Assembly (NCBI GenBank): GCA_937892655.1
Contig: CALBJC010000126.1
Coordinates: 1 to 48,348, forward strand
Length of the DNA stretch: 48,348 nt
Direction of reading: 5' to 3'
Source of the DNA: an uncultured Clostridia bacterium
GTDB lineage: Bacteria > Bacillota > Clostridia > Oscillospirales > Ruminococcaceae
Shown here: piece after piece, positions 8,930 to 17,309 of the stretch
How the letters are laid out: each line of letters starts with the position of its first letter
Position numbering within the stretch: the first letter of the stretch is position 1
Made by a program: the position numbers and the translations under genes
The notes under the pieces: model-generated
The model's database searches: none
The model's input: the letters and a program-made list of their open reading frames with translations, nothing else
Told to the model about the DNA's origin: nothing

Positions 8930-9251
8930 TATCTGTAAATTAAATGTCAAAATTAAAACCTATTAAAAAATGGGATAATGTTAAGTAATAAATATCATCG
9001 AAAACTCAAAATAATGAACATAAGGCGATAAAAAGAACTGCAATAATGGATATACTGTTAATAAATGCTTAATGCAAGGTATATCTAATAGGATATCTGC
9101 ATAAATTGGAAACGTATACTTTGGATTATTTTACAAAAAACATCTCCCAAAAGTAACAAAAATAACTTTAAGCTTGACATAATTATAAGCTAAAAGTATA
9201 ATTTGAATGTAGCTTAAATTTAGCTTAATTAAGGTTTATGGAGGAAGAATA
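8930..9251 (+). promoter_or_regulatory. Non-coding control region of the first ABC operon
   Basis: About 320 AT-rich bases with no convincing gene. The region holds a consensus promoter at 9174-9202 and copies of a TTAGCTTA element around it. One inverted copy is in the promoter spacer (9186-9193), and two direct copies of TAGCTTAA lie 11 bases apart at 9210-9217 and 9221-9228. An imperfect inverted repeat sits at 9072-9102 (ATGCA, ATATC / GATAT, TGCAT). The spacing suggests operator sites for a regulator not encoded next door. Confidence 0.5.
9174..9202 (+). promoter_or_regulatory. Consensus sigma-A promoter of the first ABC importer operon
   Basis: Perfect TTGACA (9174-9179), 17-base spacer, perfect TATAAT (9197-9202). 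About 49 bases of leader precede the binding-protein gene. Such a strong core promoter normally needs repression; the TTAGCTTA copies overlapping it are candidates. Confidence 0.88.
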
Positions 9252-10610
9252 ATGAAAACAAAGAAGATCTTGGCTGCTGCATTGTCAATGGCAATGGCAG
9301 CATCAATGCTCGCAGCTTGCGGTGATGACGCATCATCAACAGCAGGCACACAGGGAACAAACGGCGGCAACAATGGCGGTACTGCATCAGGTGACCATGT
9401 AACATTACAGGTTCTTACACACAGAACAGACATTATCGAAAACGGCTCGCTTGATGAACTCACAGATGCTTTTGAAGCTGCTAACAACTGTACAATCGAA
9501 TATGTAGGCTATACAGACTACGCAAACGATGTATCAACAAGAATGTCAACAGAGGATTACGGCGATGTTCTTATGATTCCTGATTCTGTAAAGCTCTCAG
9601 ACCTCGGCAATTTCTTTGCGCCATTCGGTACATACGATGAGCTCAAGGAAGTTTACCAGTGCGCAGACTCAAAGATGTATGACAATACTGTATACGGCCT
9701 TCCAACAGCGCTCAACGTTGCTGGCGGTATTTTGTACAACAAGCAGGTATTTGCAGATGCAGGTATCACAGAGCTCCCAACAACTCCTGATGAATTCATT
9801 ACATGTCTTGAAAAGATCAGAGATAACTGCGAAGGCGTTATCCCTTACTACACAAACTACAAGGATGCTTCATGGACAATTACACAGTGGGCTGGTCTTG
9901 TAGTATCAGCTTCAGGTAACCCAAGCTATGAAATCGACCTTTTAACAGAAAAGGGCGACCTCTTTGACAAGAACGTAGACGGTTACTACACAGTTTATAA
10001 GATGCTCTTCGACGTATTCTCAGACCCAACTCTTATCGAAGCTGACCCATCAACAACAGACTGGGAAGCTTGTAAGCCAGCATTCGGCGAAGGCAAGATC
10101 GGTTGTATGGTACTTGGTTCATGGGCTGTAGGTCAGTTCCAGGAAGCTGCAGGCGAAAACGCTGATGACGTAGGCTTTATGCCAATGCCAAACACAGTTA
10201 ACGGTCAGGTAAATGCTCAGATTTCTGCTGACTACTGCATGGGCGTTAACAAGAATTCAGACAACATCGAACTTGCTCAGAAGTTTGTTAAGTGGTATGT
10301 AGGTGAATCAGGTCTTCAGGTTAAGGAAAATGTAATTCCTGCACTCGTAGGCGCTGAATACCCAGCATTCTTAGATTCATTCGGCGATGTTAACCTCTTT
10401 GTTGCTACAACAGCACCAGCTGAACTCAACGGTGTATTCAACACAATCGACAAGGATTCAGAAGTTGGTACATGGGATGGCGATACAGCAAACTTCAAGA
10501 TCAAGCTTGCTGAAGCTGCATTTGCAGGCAAGGGCGAAGAAGAATTTGATAAGATCATCGCTGAAGCTAACGCTAAGTGGGCAGCTAAGAGAGACGAAGT
10601 TCTCGGCTAA
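9252..10610 (+). CDS. ABC transporter extracellular sugar-binding lipoprotein
   Basis: 452 residues. A lipoprotein signal (MKTKKILAAALSMAMAASM, then lipobox LAAC with Cys23) precedes a Gly/Ser/Thr/Asn linker and a mature family 1 solute-binding domain. Features of that family include YGLPTALNVAGGILYNKQVF, GVIPYYTNYKD, and a segment of the type GEGKIGCMVLGSWAVGQFQ. It captures a sugar or oligosaccharide outside the cell and delivers it to the two permeases encoded next. Codon use is strongly restricted (GAA, AAG, ACA, TCA and GCT dominate), as expected of an abundant protein. The start codon is preceded by GGAGGA. No ATPase gene is in the operon. The sugar cannot be named from sequence. Confidence 0.93.
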   Translation: MKTKKILAAALSMAMAASMLAACGDDASSTAGTQGTNGGNNGGTASGDHVTLQVLTHRTDIIENGSLDELTDAFEAANNCTIEYVGYTDYANDVSTRMSTEDYGDVLMIPDSVKLSDLGNFFAPFGTYDELKEVYQCADSKMYDNTVYGLPTALNVAGGILYNKQVFADAGITELPTTPDEFITCLEKIRDNCEGVIPYYTNYKDASWTITQWAGLVVSASGNPSYEIDLLTEKGDLFDKNVDGYYTVYKMLFDVFSDPTLIEADPSTTDWEACKPAFGEGKIGCMVLGSWAVGQFQEAAGENADDVGFMPMPNTVNGQVNAQISADYCMGVNKNSDNIELAQKFVKWYVGESGLQVKENVIPALVGAEYPAFLDSFGDVNLFVATTAPAELNGVFNTIDKDSEVGTWDGDTANFKIKLAEAAFAGKGEEEFDKIIAEANAKWAAKRDEVLG

Positions 10611-10650
10611 TTACTAACGCTTATTTGATATTCCTTTCATATTGGAGATT

Positions 10651-10680
10651 AAGGGGAATTTTTTAAATTCCCCTTTAACT
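10651..10680 (+). terminator. Intercistronic hairpin between binding-protein and permease genes
   Basis: Perfect ten-base stem AAGGGGAATT / AATTCCCCTT with a five-base T-rich loop; the T-run after it is short. It probably stabilises the upstream transcript or terminates part of it, so that binding protein exceeds permease. Confidence 0.7.
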
Positions 10681-10719
10681 CTGTTAAAAAGAGAGTTTCC
10701 TAAAAAGGAGATGATTTTT

Positions 10720-11679
10720 GTGAACTCAAAAAGAAGCTTCTGGCAATGGATAAAAACCTATGAAGGTCAAAAGGTGTTTACAACGATCCTTTTCTTGCTC
10801 ATCCCTGTAATACTCCTTGTTTTATTTACATTTATCCCTGCCGGAAATATGGTTCTTTATAGCTTTCAGGAGCGTGACCGATATGGTCTTGATGCCAAAT
10901 GGGTAGGTCTTGAAAACTATAAAACTGTCTTGACAAATCCAGACTATTTTTTAACCTTTAAAAATAGTATCTATTATCTTTTAGGCTCATTCGCACAGCA
11001 GGCTCTTGCTCTTTTGCTTGCAAGTATCCTTTGTTCAAGAATAAAATTCAGAAACTTTTTCAAAGGAGTTTTGTTCTTCCCTTATATGATGAACGGCGTT
11101 GCGGTATCTCTCATCTTTATGCGATTTTTTGCTCTTGGCGATGGTATCGTTACTCAGACAGGTACAGTAAATTCTATCATCAAAGCCCTCGGCGGCGACC
11201 CTATAAAGTTCTTATCAGACCCGAATATTGTAAACTACTGCCTTGTATTTATTTCAATCTGGCGATATATCGGCTTTGATATTGTAATGTACATAGGCGC
11301 TATTCAGTCAATTAACTCCGATATCTATGAGGCGGCTGACCTTGACGGTGCAAACCCATGGCAGAGATTTAGATACATTGTATTCCCAAGTATAAAGCCT
11401 ATCATTTCTCTGCAGCTTATCTTAGCTGTAAAGGGTGCTATTTCAGTATTTGAAATTCCTTACATCATTACAGAAGGTAAGTTTGGTACATCAACCTTTG
11501 TTATCAAAACTCACGAAACGGGTATGGTATTCCAGAAGGTTGGTCTTGCCAGTGCCATGGCGGTAATATTACTTATAATAATTATAATTGTAACGCTTAT
11601 TCAGAAGTATTTCTTCAGAGAAGAGAATAATGCGCCTAAAAAGAGAAAAGCGCCTGCAGTAAAGGAGGCGACAAAGTAA
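10720..11679 (+). CDS. Carbohydrate ABC transporter permease (MalF/UgpA type)
   Basis: 319 residues from the GTG at 10720, eight bases or so after AAAAGGAG; upstream in-frame starts overlap the ribosome site or the hairpin and are rejected. Six hydrophobic segments, the first at about residues 20-43. The EAA loop near residue 225 reads EAADLDGANPWQRFRYIVFP, which contacts the ATPase. With the next gene it forms the membrane channel of a sugar importer. The C-terminus is basic (KKRKAP). The stop codon directly abuts the next start, so the permeases are translationally coupled. Confidence 0.93.
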   Translation: MNSKRSFWQWIKTYEGQKVFTTILFLLIPVILLVLFTFIPAGNMVLYSFQERDRYGLDAKWVGLENYKTVLTNPDYFLTFKNSIYYLLGSFAQQALALLLASILCSRIKFRNFFKGVLFFPYMMNGVAVSLIFMRFFALGDGIVTQTGTVNSIIKALGGDPIKFLSDPNIVNYCLVFISIWRYIGFDIVMYIGAIQSINSDIYEAADLDGANPWQRFRYIVFPSIKPIISLQLILAVKGAISVFEIPYIITEGKFGTSTFVIKTHETGMVFQKVGLASAMAVILLIIIIIVTLIQKYFFREENNAPKKRKAPAVKEATK

Positions 11680-12585
11680 ATGGAAAAAGTATTGAAAAAT
11701 CAGGCTGCTCAGACTGCAGAGCCTGAAAAGAAATTCAAACCAAGAAAAAGAAAATTGTCGCCAGCTGAAAAGGTGCTTCAGTTTTTCAAGTATTTAGTGC
11801 TCATTATTGCATCGGTTCTTGTATTTTTACCTATCGTTGTAATTTTACTTGGTGCTTTCAAAGAGCATAAGGAATTTTTGAGCACAGGTGTATTCACGCT
11901 TCCTGAAAAATTCTATCTCGGCAACTTTGAACACGCATTTTTTAAGGGTAACGTAATGCTTGGTCTTAAAAATACTCTTATCATCATTGCCATTTCATGC
12001 GTGGGTACAATTTTGACGGGTACAATGACAGCCTTTGTTGTTCAGCGCTTCAATTCAATTCTGACAAGAACAGTAAAGGCGGCATTCTTAGTAGCAACCT
12101 TGCTTCCTAACATCTCAATGCAGGTAACAGTATTCCAGATAGTTGACAAAATCGGTGTTTACGATTCTATCTGGGCACCTGTAATTTTATATGTTGGTAC
12201 AGATATTATTTCTATCTATATCTTTATGCAGTTTTTAAGTCAGATTTCAACCTCTCTTGATGAGAGCGCAATTGTTGATGGTGCGTCATATCCGAGAATT
12301 TATTTCTCAATTATTCTGCCACTTCTGCGTCCTGCTATTGCAACTGTACTTATTATCAAAATCGTTGGTATCTACAATGATTTCTATACTGCAAACCTCT
12401 ATATGCCATCAAATGATTTACCTGTTGTTTCAACAGCCCTCTACCGATTTATCGGCCCTTACGGTGCTAAGTGGGAAATCATTATGGCTGGTATCATTAT
12501 AGCAATTCTGCCGGCTCTCATAATCTTTTTATGCCTGCAGAAGCATATTTACAGCGGTCTTGTTTCAGGCTCTGTAAAGGAATAA
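11680..12585 (+). CDS. Carbohydrate ABC transporter permease (MalG/UgpE type)
   Basis: 301 residues, starting at the base after the preceding stop, with ribosome site AAGGAGG inside the upstream gene. A basic N-terminal tail (~1-35) is followed by six membrane segments. The EAA loop near residue 190 reads DESAIVDGASYPRIYFSIIL, a family-typical sequence. It completes the heterodimeric channel with the gene at 10720. The ATPase must come from elsewhere in the genome; Firmicutes often share one MsmX-type ATPase among many sugar importers (established knowledge, applied here by inference). Confidence 0.93.
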   Translation: MEKVLKNQAAQTAEPEKKFKPRKRKLSPAEKVLQFFKYLVLIIASVLVFLPIVVILLGAFKEHKEFLSTGVFTLPEKFYLGNFEHAFFKGNVMLGLKNTLIIIAISCVGTILTGTMTAFVVQRFNSILTRTVKAAFLVATLLPNISMQVTVFQIVDKIGVYDSIWAPVILYVGTDIISIYIFMQFLSQISTSLDESAIVDGASYPRIYFSIILPLLRPAIATVLIIKIVGIYNDFYTANLYMPSNDLPVVSTALYRFIGPYGAKWEIIMAGIIIAILPALIIFLCLQKHIYSGLVSGSVKE

Positions 12586-12610
12586 ACCAACTAGTATCCT
12601 CTATACAAAA

Positions 12611-12659
12611 ACAAAAGGCGTATCTCACAATTTCAGTGCAGATGCGTTTTTTGTTTTGA
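12611..12659 (+). terminator. Rho-independent terminator of the first ABC operon
   Basis: Imperfect long stem: GCGTATC pairs with GATGCGT, with an inner CAC / GTG pairing, flanked by A-rich and T-rich arms ending TTTTTTGTTTT. Confidence 0.75.
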
Positions 12660-12695
12660 TAAAAATGTGTTCAAATATTATATATGGTTTTTACA

Positions 12696-12724
12696 TTGAC
12701 TAGCGTAGGTTTGTGTGATAAAAT
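12696..12724 (+). promoter_or_regulatory. Sigma-A type promoter for second MATE gene
   Basis: TTGACT (12696-12701), 17-base spacer, TAAAAT (12719-12724), 35 bases before the start codon. Confidence 0.68.
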
Positions 12725-12759
12725 GCTTTTTGGTAATTTTGAAGATAAGAGGAAAATAA

Positions 12760-14139
12760 ATGGAGAAGAAAAAATCATTGACCCTTGATATGACTCAGGG
12801 TAATACTATTAAGATAATACTTTTATTTGCTATCCCGATATTTTTGGGCAACATATTCCAGCATTGCTATAATATGGTTGATACTATTATTGTAGGTCAT
12901 CATCTTGGCGATGATGCTATTGCTTCGATCGGTGCTACGAGTGCGATAAGCTCACTTGTTGTAGGCTTTGCCAACGGTATGGGCGGTGGCTTTTCAATGA
13001 TAGTTTCAAGATACTTCGGCGCAAGAGAAAAGGGGCTTATGAAAAACGCCGTTGCCGCAACAATGGTGCTTTGTATTTTGGTATCTGTGCTTTTGACAAC
13101 AGTAAGCCTTGTTTTCATTAAGCCGTTTTTAAAGGTGCTTGATACCCCTGCGGATATCATTGATATGTCATATTCATATATCAGCATAATTTTAGCGGGC
13201 ATCATTGTAACTATGCTTTATAATACCGGTGCTGGTCTTCTTCGCGCGATAGGCAACTCCAAAACTCCGCTTCTGATACTTATCCTTACTTGTCTTTTAA
13301 ACATAGGGCTTGATATAGTTTTAGTTATATACTTAAATATGGGTGTGCGTGGTGCGGCTATTGCAACGCTTGTATCTCAGGCGATTTCTGCTGTTGCGGT
13401 TTTTATATACATATATAAAAAGTGTCCCGAGCTTCAGGTTTCAAAGCAGGATTTCAAGGTGGCAGGCTGGATTTACGGCGACCTTCTCTCAACGGGTATC
13501 TCAATGGGACTGATGTTTTCAATCGTAGCTATCGGTACTGTCGCTTTGCAAAAGGCTATAAACGGTCTTGGCAAATCATACATTACAGCGCATACAGCTG
13601 CAAGAAAAATCAGCGAGGTTTATATGCTCACTATCGGTACCTTCTGTAATGCAGCGGCCACATTCACAAGCCAGAATTTCGGTGCCAAGAATTACAGAAG
13701 AGTAAAGGATGGTATTATAAAATCTATCCTCTTATCGTGGATATGGTCGTCTATATGTATTATTGTTACCTTCCTAGCGGCTCCGATTTTGATTGAGCTG
13801 ATCACAGGCACATCTCAGCAGGATGTTATAGATATAGCTTCAAAGTATCTTAAGATCAATCTGCCGTTTTACTATGTGCTGAGTATTCTGTTGGTACTCA
13901 GAAGCTGTATGCAGAGTATCGGTATGCGAATATTCCCGCTTTGTGCGTCAGGTATTGAGCTTGCGGGTAAGTTTATAGTAGCGTATATGCTAGTGCCTAA
14001 AATGCATTATATGGGCGTTTGTATCTCAGAGCCTGTAACATGGATTTTGTGCTCAGCGCTTTTGATAATTGCCTTGTTTATTTCTCCTAAGGGCAGAATT
14101 TTCACCCTTGCTGATAAAGAAGGATATATTGAATACTAG
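12760..14139 (+). CDS. MATE family efflux transporter
   Basis: 459 residues with about twelve membrane segments. The N-terminal signature AIPIFLGNIFQHCYNMVDTI, then IVGHHLGDDAIASIGATSAI, is typical of the NorM/DinF-like MATE branch common in Clostridia. The second repeat starts near residue 240 (STGISMGLMFSIVAIGTVAL). It should export small molecules by coupling to a sodium or proton gradient; the substrate is unknown. The gene is monocistronic, with its own promoter and a strong terminator, and lies just upstream of a two-component system. No shared transcript is evident, so a role of that system in controlling it would be speculation. Confidence 0.93.
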   Translation: MEKKKSLTLDMTQGNTIKIILLFAIPIFLGNIFQHCYNMVDTIIVGHHLGDDAIASIGATSAISSLVVGFANGMGGGFSMIVSRYFGAREKGLMKNAVAATMVLCILVSVLLTTVSLVFIKPFLKVLDTPADIIDMSYSYISIILAGIIVTMLYNTGAGLLRAIGNSKTPLLILILTCLLNIGLDIVLVIYLNMGVRGAAIATLVSQAISAVAVFIYIYKKCPELQVSKQDFKVAGWIYGDLLSTGISMGLMFSIVAIGTVALQKAINGLGKSYITAHTAARKISEVYMLTIGTFCNAAATFTSQNFGAKNYRRVKDGIIKSILLSWIWSSICIIVTFLAAPILIELITGTSQQDVIDIASKYLKINLPFYYVLSILLVLRSCMQSIGMRIFPLCASGIELAGKFIVAYMLVPKMHYMGVCISEPVTWILCSALLIIALFISPKGRIFTLADKEGYIEY

Positions 14140-14143
14140 TTTT

Positions 14144-14172
14144 AATCCCGCAGTTTTCTGCGGGATTTTTTT
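14144..14172 (+). terminator. Rho-independent terminator after second MATE gene
   Basis: Perfect ten-base stem AATCCCGCAG / CTGCGGGATT, loop TTTT, then a T-run. Confidence 0.93.
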
Positions 14173-14191
14173 CTTAAGAAAAACTTAAGAA
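14171..14191. repeat. Perfect inverted repeat upstream of the response regulator
   Basis: TTCTTAAG, five A, CTTAAGAA. It lies about 42 bases upstream of the -35 box of the two-component operon and could be an activator or autoregulatory site. It overlaps the T-tail of the preceding terminator, so chance in an AT-rich stretch is possible. Confidence 0.4.
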
Positions 14192-14232
14192 TTTTATCAA
14201 GTTAAAAATAAGAAGTGTGATTTACAATTAAC

Positions 14233-14261
14233 TTGACAATATAGATGGGAGGCCTTAAAAT
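14233..14261 (+). promoter_or_regulatory. Sigma-A type promoter of the two-component operon
   Basis: Perfect TTGACA (14233-14238), 17-base spacer, TAAAAT (14256-14261). Leader of roughly 40 bases before the response regulator start. Confidence 0.78.
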
Positions 14262-14286
14262 GAGAGATGGATAGTTTCATTTTAAG
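14254..14286. promoter_or_regulatory. Operator-like inverted repeat over -10 and start region
   Basis: Perfect ten-base arms CTTAAAATGA (14254-14263) and TCATTTTAAG (14277-14286) separated by 13 bases. One arm covers the -10 hexamer and the other lies within the early transcribed region, the classic place for repression. Confidence 0.5.
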
Positions 14287-14309
14287 TATGATTTTAGGAG
14301 AGAAGTAAG

Positions 14310-15029
14310 ATGGAATTTTTAGAAAATGCAACGGTTTTGGTAGTAGATGACGATAAAGCCATAGTAAATGCAATAGCAAAGCTTTTGTCGGATGAGGGTT
14401 TAAAGATTGTCAAGGCATACAACGGCGTTGAAGCGCTTGATGCGGTTATGGCAAATGACATTCAGCTTATTTTAATTGATGTTATGATGCCAAAGCTTGA
14501 CGGTCTTTCAGCGCTTATGAAGATAAGACAGACAAAGAATATTCCAATTATCGTTTTATCTGCAAAGTCAGAAGACAGTGATAAGATTTTAGGGCTTTCG
14601 ATGGGTGCGGATGATTACATTACAAAGCCTTATAATCCTATGGAGCTTGTTGCGAGAGTAAAATCCCATCTCAGAAGATACCTGTCGCTTGGTGCGGCAA
14701 AGAGTGGGGCAGAAGGGAAAGGCTCAAACTCAATAATCATCGGAGGACTCAGGCTTGACAGAGATAAAAAGCAATTGTTTTCAGATGAAGAGCCGATAAA
14801 GCTCACAGCGACAGAATATAAAATTACAGAGCTTTTAATGGAAAATCCTGGCAGAATATTCTCCGCAGAGGAGATATACAGCCGAGTGTGGAACGAAGAT
14901 TCGTTTTCGGTAGAAAATACTGTTATGGTGCATATCCGCCATATCAGAGAAAAAATTGAGATAAACCCTTCAGAGCCGAGATATTTAAAGGTTGTGTGGG
15001 GTATAGGCTATAAGATAGAGAAAATGTAG
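14310..15029 (+). CDS. OmpR/VanR-type response regulator
   Basis: 239 residues. The receiver domain (~1-120) has the acidic pocket VVDDDKA (Asp13-15), phosphoacceptor Asp57 in LILIDVMMPKLDG, the Ser/Thr switch Ser84 in IVLSAKS, and Lys106 in ITKPYNP. A winged-helix DNA-binding domain (~140-239) ends in RYLKVVWGIGYKIEKM. All catalytic positions are intact. It is phosphorylated by the histidine kinase encoded 24 bases downstream and should bind promoter DNA as a dimer. The palindrome at 14254-14286 over its own promoter is a candidate target. The closest familiar relatives are the VanR/SrrA-type regulators of Firmicutes. Confidence 0.95.
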   Translation: MEFLENATVLVVDDDKAIVNAIAKLLSDEGLKIVKAYNGVEALDAVMANDIQLILIDVMMPKLDGLSALMKIRQTKNIPIIVLSAKSEDSDKILGLSMGADDYITKPYNPMELVARVKSHLRRYLSLGAAKSGAEGKGSNSIIIGGLRLDRDKKQLFSDEEPIKLTATEYKITELLMENPGRIFSAEEIYSRVWNEDSFSVENTVMVHIRHIREKIEINPSEPRYLKVVWGIGYKIEKM

Positions 15030-15053
15030 CCTTTTTGAAAAAGGAAGATTTTA

Positions 15054-17261
15054 ATGAAGATTATAAAAAACGTTATTACAAGAATAATAGCGCTTTTGAT
15101 ATGCATGGGTATTATAGCGTATTGTGCAACCCAGTGCGTATCATTGGTACTAAAGTATGAGAGCCTTGATAAAAATTCATCACGAGATCTCACTGTAGAA
15201 TATTCTCATGAGGTGAATGAGATTTTTGAAGATGCCTGGATTTATGCGGCTACTATGATGGATGATGAGCTTGTGTCAAAGCCACTCCTCAAGCAGACAA
15301 TAACCGATACACTTTTTGACGAAAAAATCATAGATGCTGATGGATATGTGATATTTGATACCAGAAATTTCGAAGTGTATATTGAAAGAGATGGTATTTC
15401 ATATTTCTGGATTAGTGATGAGGGCGATGATGTCTACGAAAGATTTGACAAGAATCCCGATTATACATTGATGTTTGCTGACGGGGCGATATATGAATGG
15501 CCTGAATACCTTGACTTTTTTGAAGGCAACAATAATTATGGTTATAAAACTGCTGATGGCTTTTACTATTTTTATTTAGCATATTCTGGTCAGGGCTACG
15601 CCTTCTATGATTATGAAGTGACAGAAGAAAATGGTTATTACACAGACGATCTTGGTGCTACGATTTATTTCAATCAAGATGGCTCAAGCCCTGCCCAATC
15701 ACAAAACAGAATACCTCTGCAGATGAAAACAGACGAAATAACTATCAAAATCGTACCGACAGCCCAGACGCTTGAGAATATCCAGTCAAAAGATGTAGCG
15801 CATGATAACTTTGAGGCTGAGTGTGTTGATATGATAACCTCACTCATCCCCTGGGTAGCTGTTTTACTTGCGCTTACATTATTTATCATATTGACAGCAG
15901 GCTTTGACACAAAAGAGAAAAAATACAGAATGATCTCGGTTGACAGAATATTCTTGGAATTTGTGCTTGTCATAGCAGCAGCGTCTGTACTCGGTATAGC
16001 ATGGCTTTTGTGTATGTATCCGTTTGAAACATCATATGTATACTCAACCGGTGAATACGAGTCACTTCTATATATGCTGTACGGCGTTTTATCACCGCTG
16101 TTATATGCAATAGCGCTGTGGTGTGTAGCTACAGTTGTAGTAAGAATAAGATGTAAAAAGCTGTTTACAACATCGCTTATAGTTAGAATTATTGCTTCAC
16201 TGTTTTTAAAGCTCAGAGAAAGCTTTATCGCAAAGGAAAACTTAAGAAACAATGCATTCCTGGCCAGATTTTTAATCAAAGTATTAGTAGCTGTAATTGC
16301 AGAGATTTTGATAATCTTTGTTGCACTTGGTACAGAAAATGTAATTATATTCATTATTCTGACGCTTATAAATGCTTTTGTATTTGTTCTCTGGAATATT
16401 GCCGATTTAAATCATATAACAAAGCTTTCAGAGCATATCAGCGCAATTTCTCAGGGCGATTATCAGAAAATATCAGTTGACGAGGGTGTTGTTACAAACT
16501 CAATGCATACAAAGCTCAACGATATTTCAAGCGGAATTGAGCTCGCAGTAGACCGAGAACTCAAGTCTGAGAGAATGAAGATTGACCTTGTTACAAACGT
16601 ATCTCATGACCTCAAAACTCCGCTTACATCGATTATCAGCTATATTGACCTGCTTTCAAAGGAAGAGCTTTCTCCAGAGGCTTCAGACTATGTAAAGATA
16701 TTAGAAGAAAAGTCACATCGTCTTAAGGATATGGTTTCTGATGTATTTGACCTTGCAAAAGCAACAAGTAAAACTGATGTAGATCTTCAAAGGCTCGACC
16801 TTGCGGTATTAACTGAGCAGGTGCTTGGCGATTTGCAGGATAAGATTGAAAAGAGCGACAGAGAGATAAGAAAGACGATTGCTTTGTCAGCAGCGCCTAT
16901 CATGGCAGATGGTAAGCGCCTTTACAGAGTGCTGCAAAACTGTATTGACAATGCGCTCAAATACTCAATGCCGTCTACAAGAATTTATATTACGCTTGAG
17001 CAGATTGAAAACAGAGCTGTTTTATCATTCAAGAATATTGCATCATACGAAATGACCTTTACTCCTGAAGAGATTACAGAACGCTTTGTAAGAGGTGACC
17101 AGTCAAGAACAGGTGATGGAAACGGTCTTGGCCTTTCAATCGCAAAGAGCTTTACAGAAGCTTGTGGCGGTGAATTTGAAATAATCATCGAAGGAGATAT
17201 GTTTGTTTCAAAGATTTCGTTTGAATTATGTGGTACTCAGAATCCTCCAACTGATGAGTAA
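15054..17261 (+). CDS. Membrane sensor histidine kinase with multi-pass core
   Basis: 735 residues. One N-terminal membrane helix (~8-33) precedes an extracytoplasmic acidic, Tyr-rich domain (~34-255). Further hydrophobic segments follow at about 262-284, 299-322, 337-363 and 404-450. A linker (~452-505) leads to the HisKA domain with VSHDLKTPL (phosphoacceptor His518). The ATPase domain has the N box QNCIDNALKYS (628-638) and a G box GDGNGLGLSIAKSF (687-700). The cytoplasmic kinase core resembles VanS-type kinases, but the sensor part, with about six membrane segments, is larger than usual for that class. I do not recognise the ectodomain. It pairs with the regulator just upstream and ends at a bidirectional terminator. 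Confidence 0.92.
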   Translation: MKIIKNVITRIIALLICMGIIAYCATQCVSLVLKYESLDKNSSRDLTVEYSHEVNEIFEDAWIYAATMMDDELVSKPLLKQTITDTLFDEKIIDADGYVIFDTRNFEVYIERDGISYFWISDEGDDVYERFDKNPDYTLMFADGAIYEWPEYLDFFEGNNNYGYKTADGFYYFYLAYSGQGYAFYDYEVTEENGYYTDDLGATIYFNQDGSSPAQSQNRIPLQMKTDEITIKIVPTAQTLENIQSKDVAHDNFEAECVDMITSLIPWVAVLLALTLFIILTAGFDTKEKKYRMISVDRIFLEFVLVIAAASVLGIAWLLCMYPFETSYVYSTGEYESLLYMLYGVLSPLLYAIALWCVATVVVRIRCKKLFTTSLIVRIIASLFLKLRESFIAKENLRNNAFLARFLIKVLVAVIAEILIIFVALGTENVIIFIILTLINAFVFVLWNIADLNHITKLSEHISAISQGDYQKISVDEGVVTNSMHTKLNDISSGIELAVDRELKSERMKIDLVTNVSHDLKTPLTSIISYIDLLSKEELSPEASDYVKILEEKSHRLKDMVSDVFDLAKATSKTDVDLQRLDLAVLTEQVLGDLQDKIEKSDREIRKTIALSAAPIMADGKRLYRVLQNCIDNALKYSMPSTRIYITLEQIENRAVLSFKNIASYEMTFTPEEITERFVRGDQSRTGDGNGLGLSIAKSFTEACGGEFEIIIEGDMFVSKISFELCGTQNPPTDE

Positions 17262-17269
17262 ATACAAAT

Positions 17270-17305
17270 AAAAAAAGACCTGCATTTTTGCAGGTCTTTT
17301 TATTT
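17270..17305. terminator. Bidirectional terminator between convergent operons
   Basis: Perfect 13-base stem AAAAAGACCTGCA / TGCAGGTCTTTTT with a TTTT loop. It serves the kinase gene (plus) and the pseudo-ATPase gene (minus). Confidence 0.92.
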
Positions 17306-17309
17306 TACG

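Noticed and set aside
12760..14139. Recent duplication of the MATE gene at 1471
   Set aside because: Signature regions differ throughout; the two are from different MATE branches.
14247..14274. Leader peptide: GGGAGG followed by ATG and a four-codon frame (MRDG) upstream of the response regulator
   Set aside because: The same bases are the spacer and -10 box of a TTGACA-17-TAAAAT promoter, so they are probably not transcribed from it.
15674..16354. 226-codon minus-strand open frame inside the histidine kinase gene
   Set aside because: Antisense shadow of a well-supported kinase; Ser/Thr-rich translation without family resemblance.
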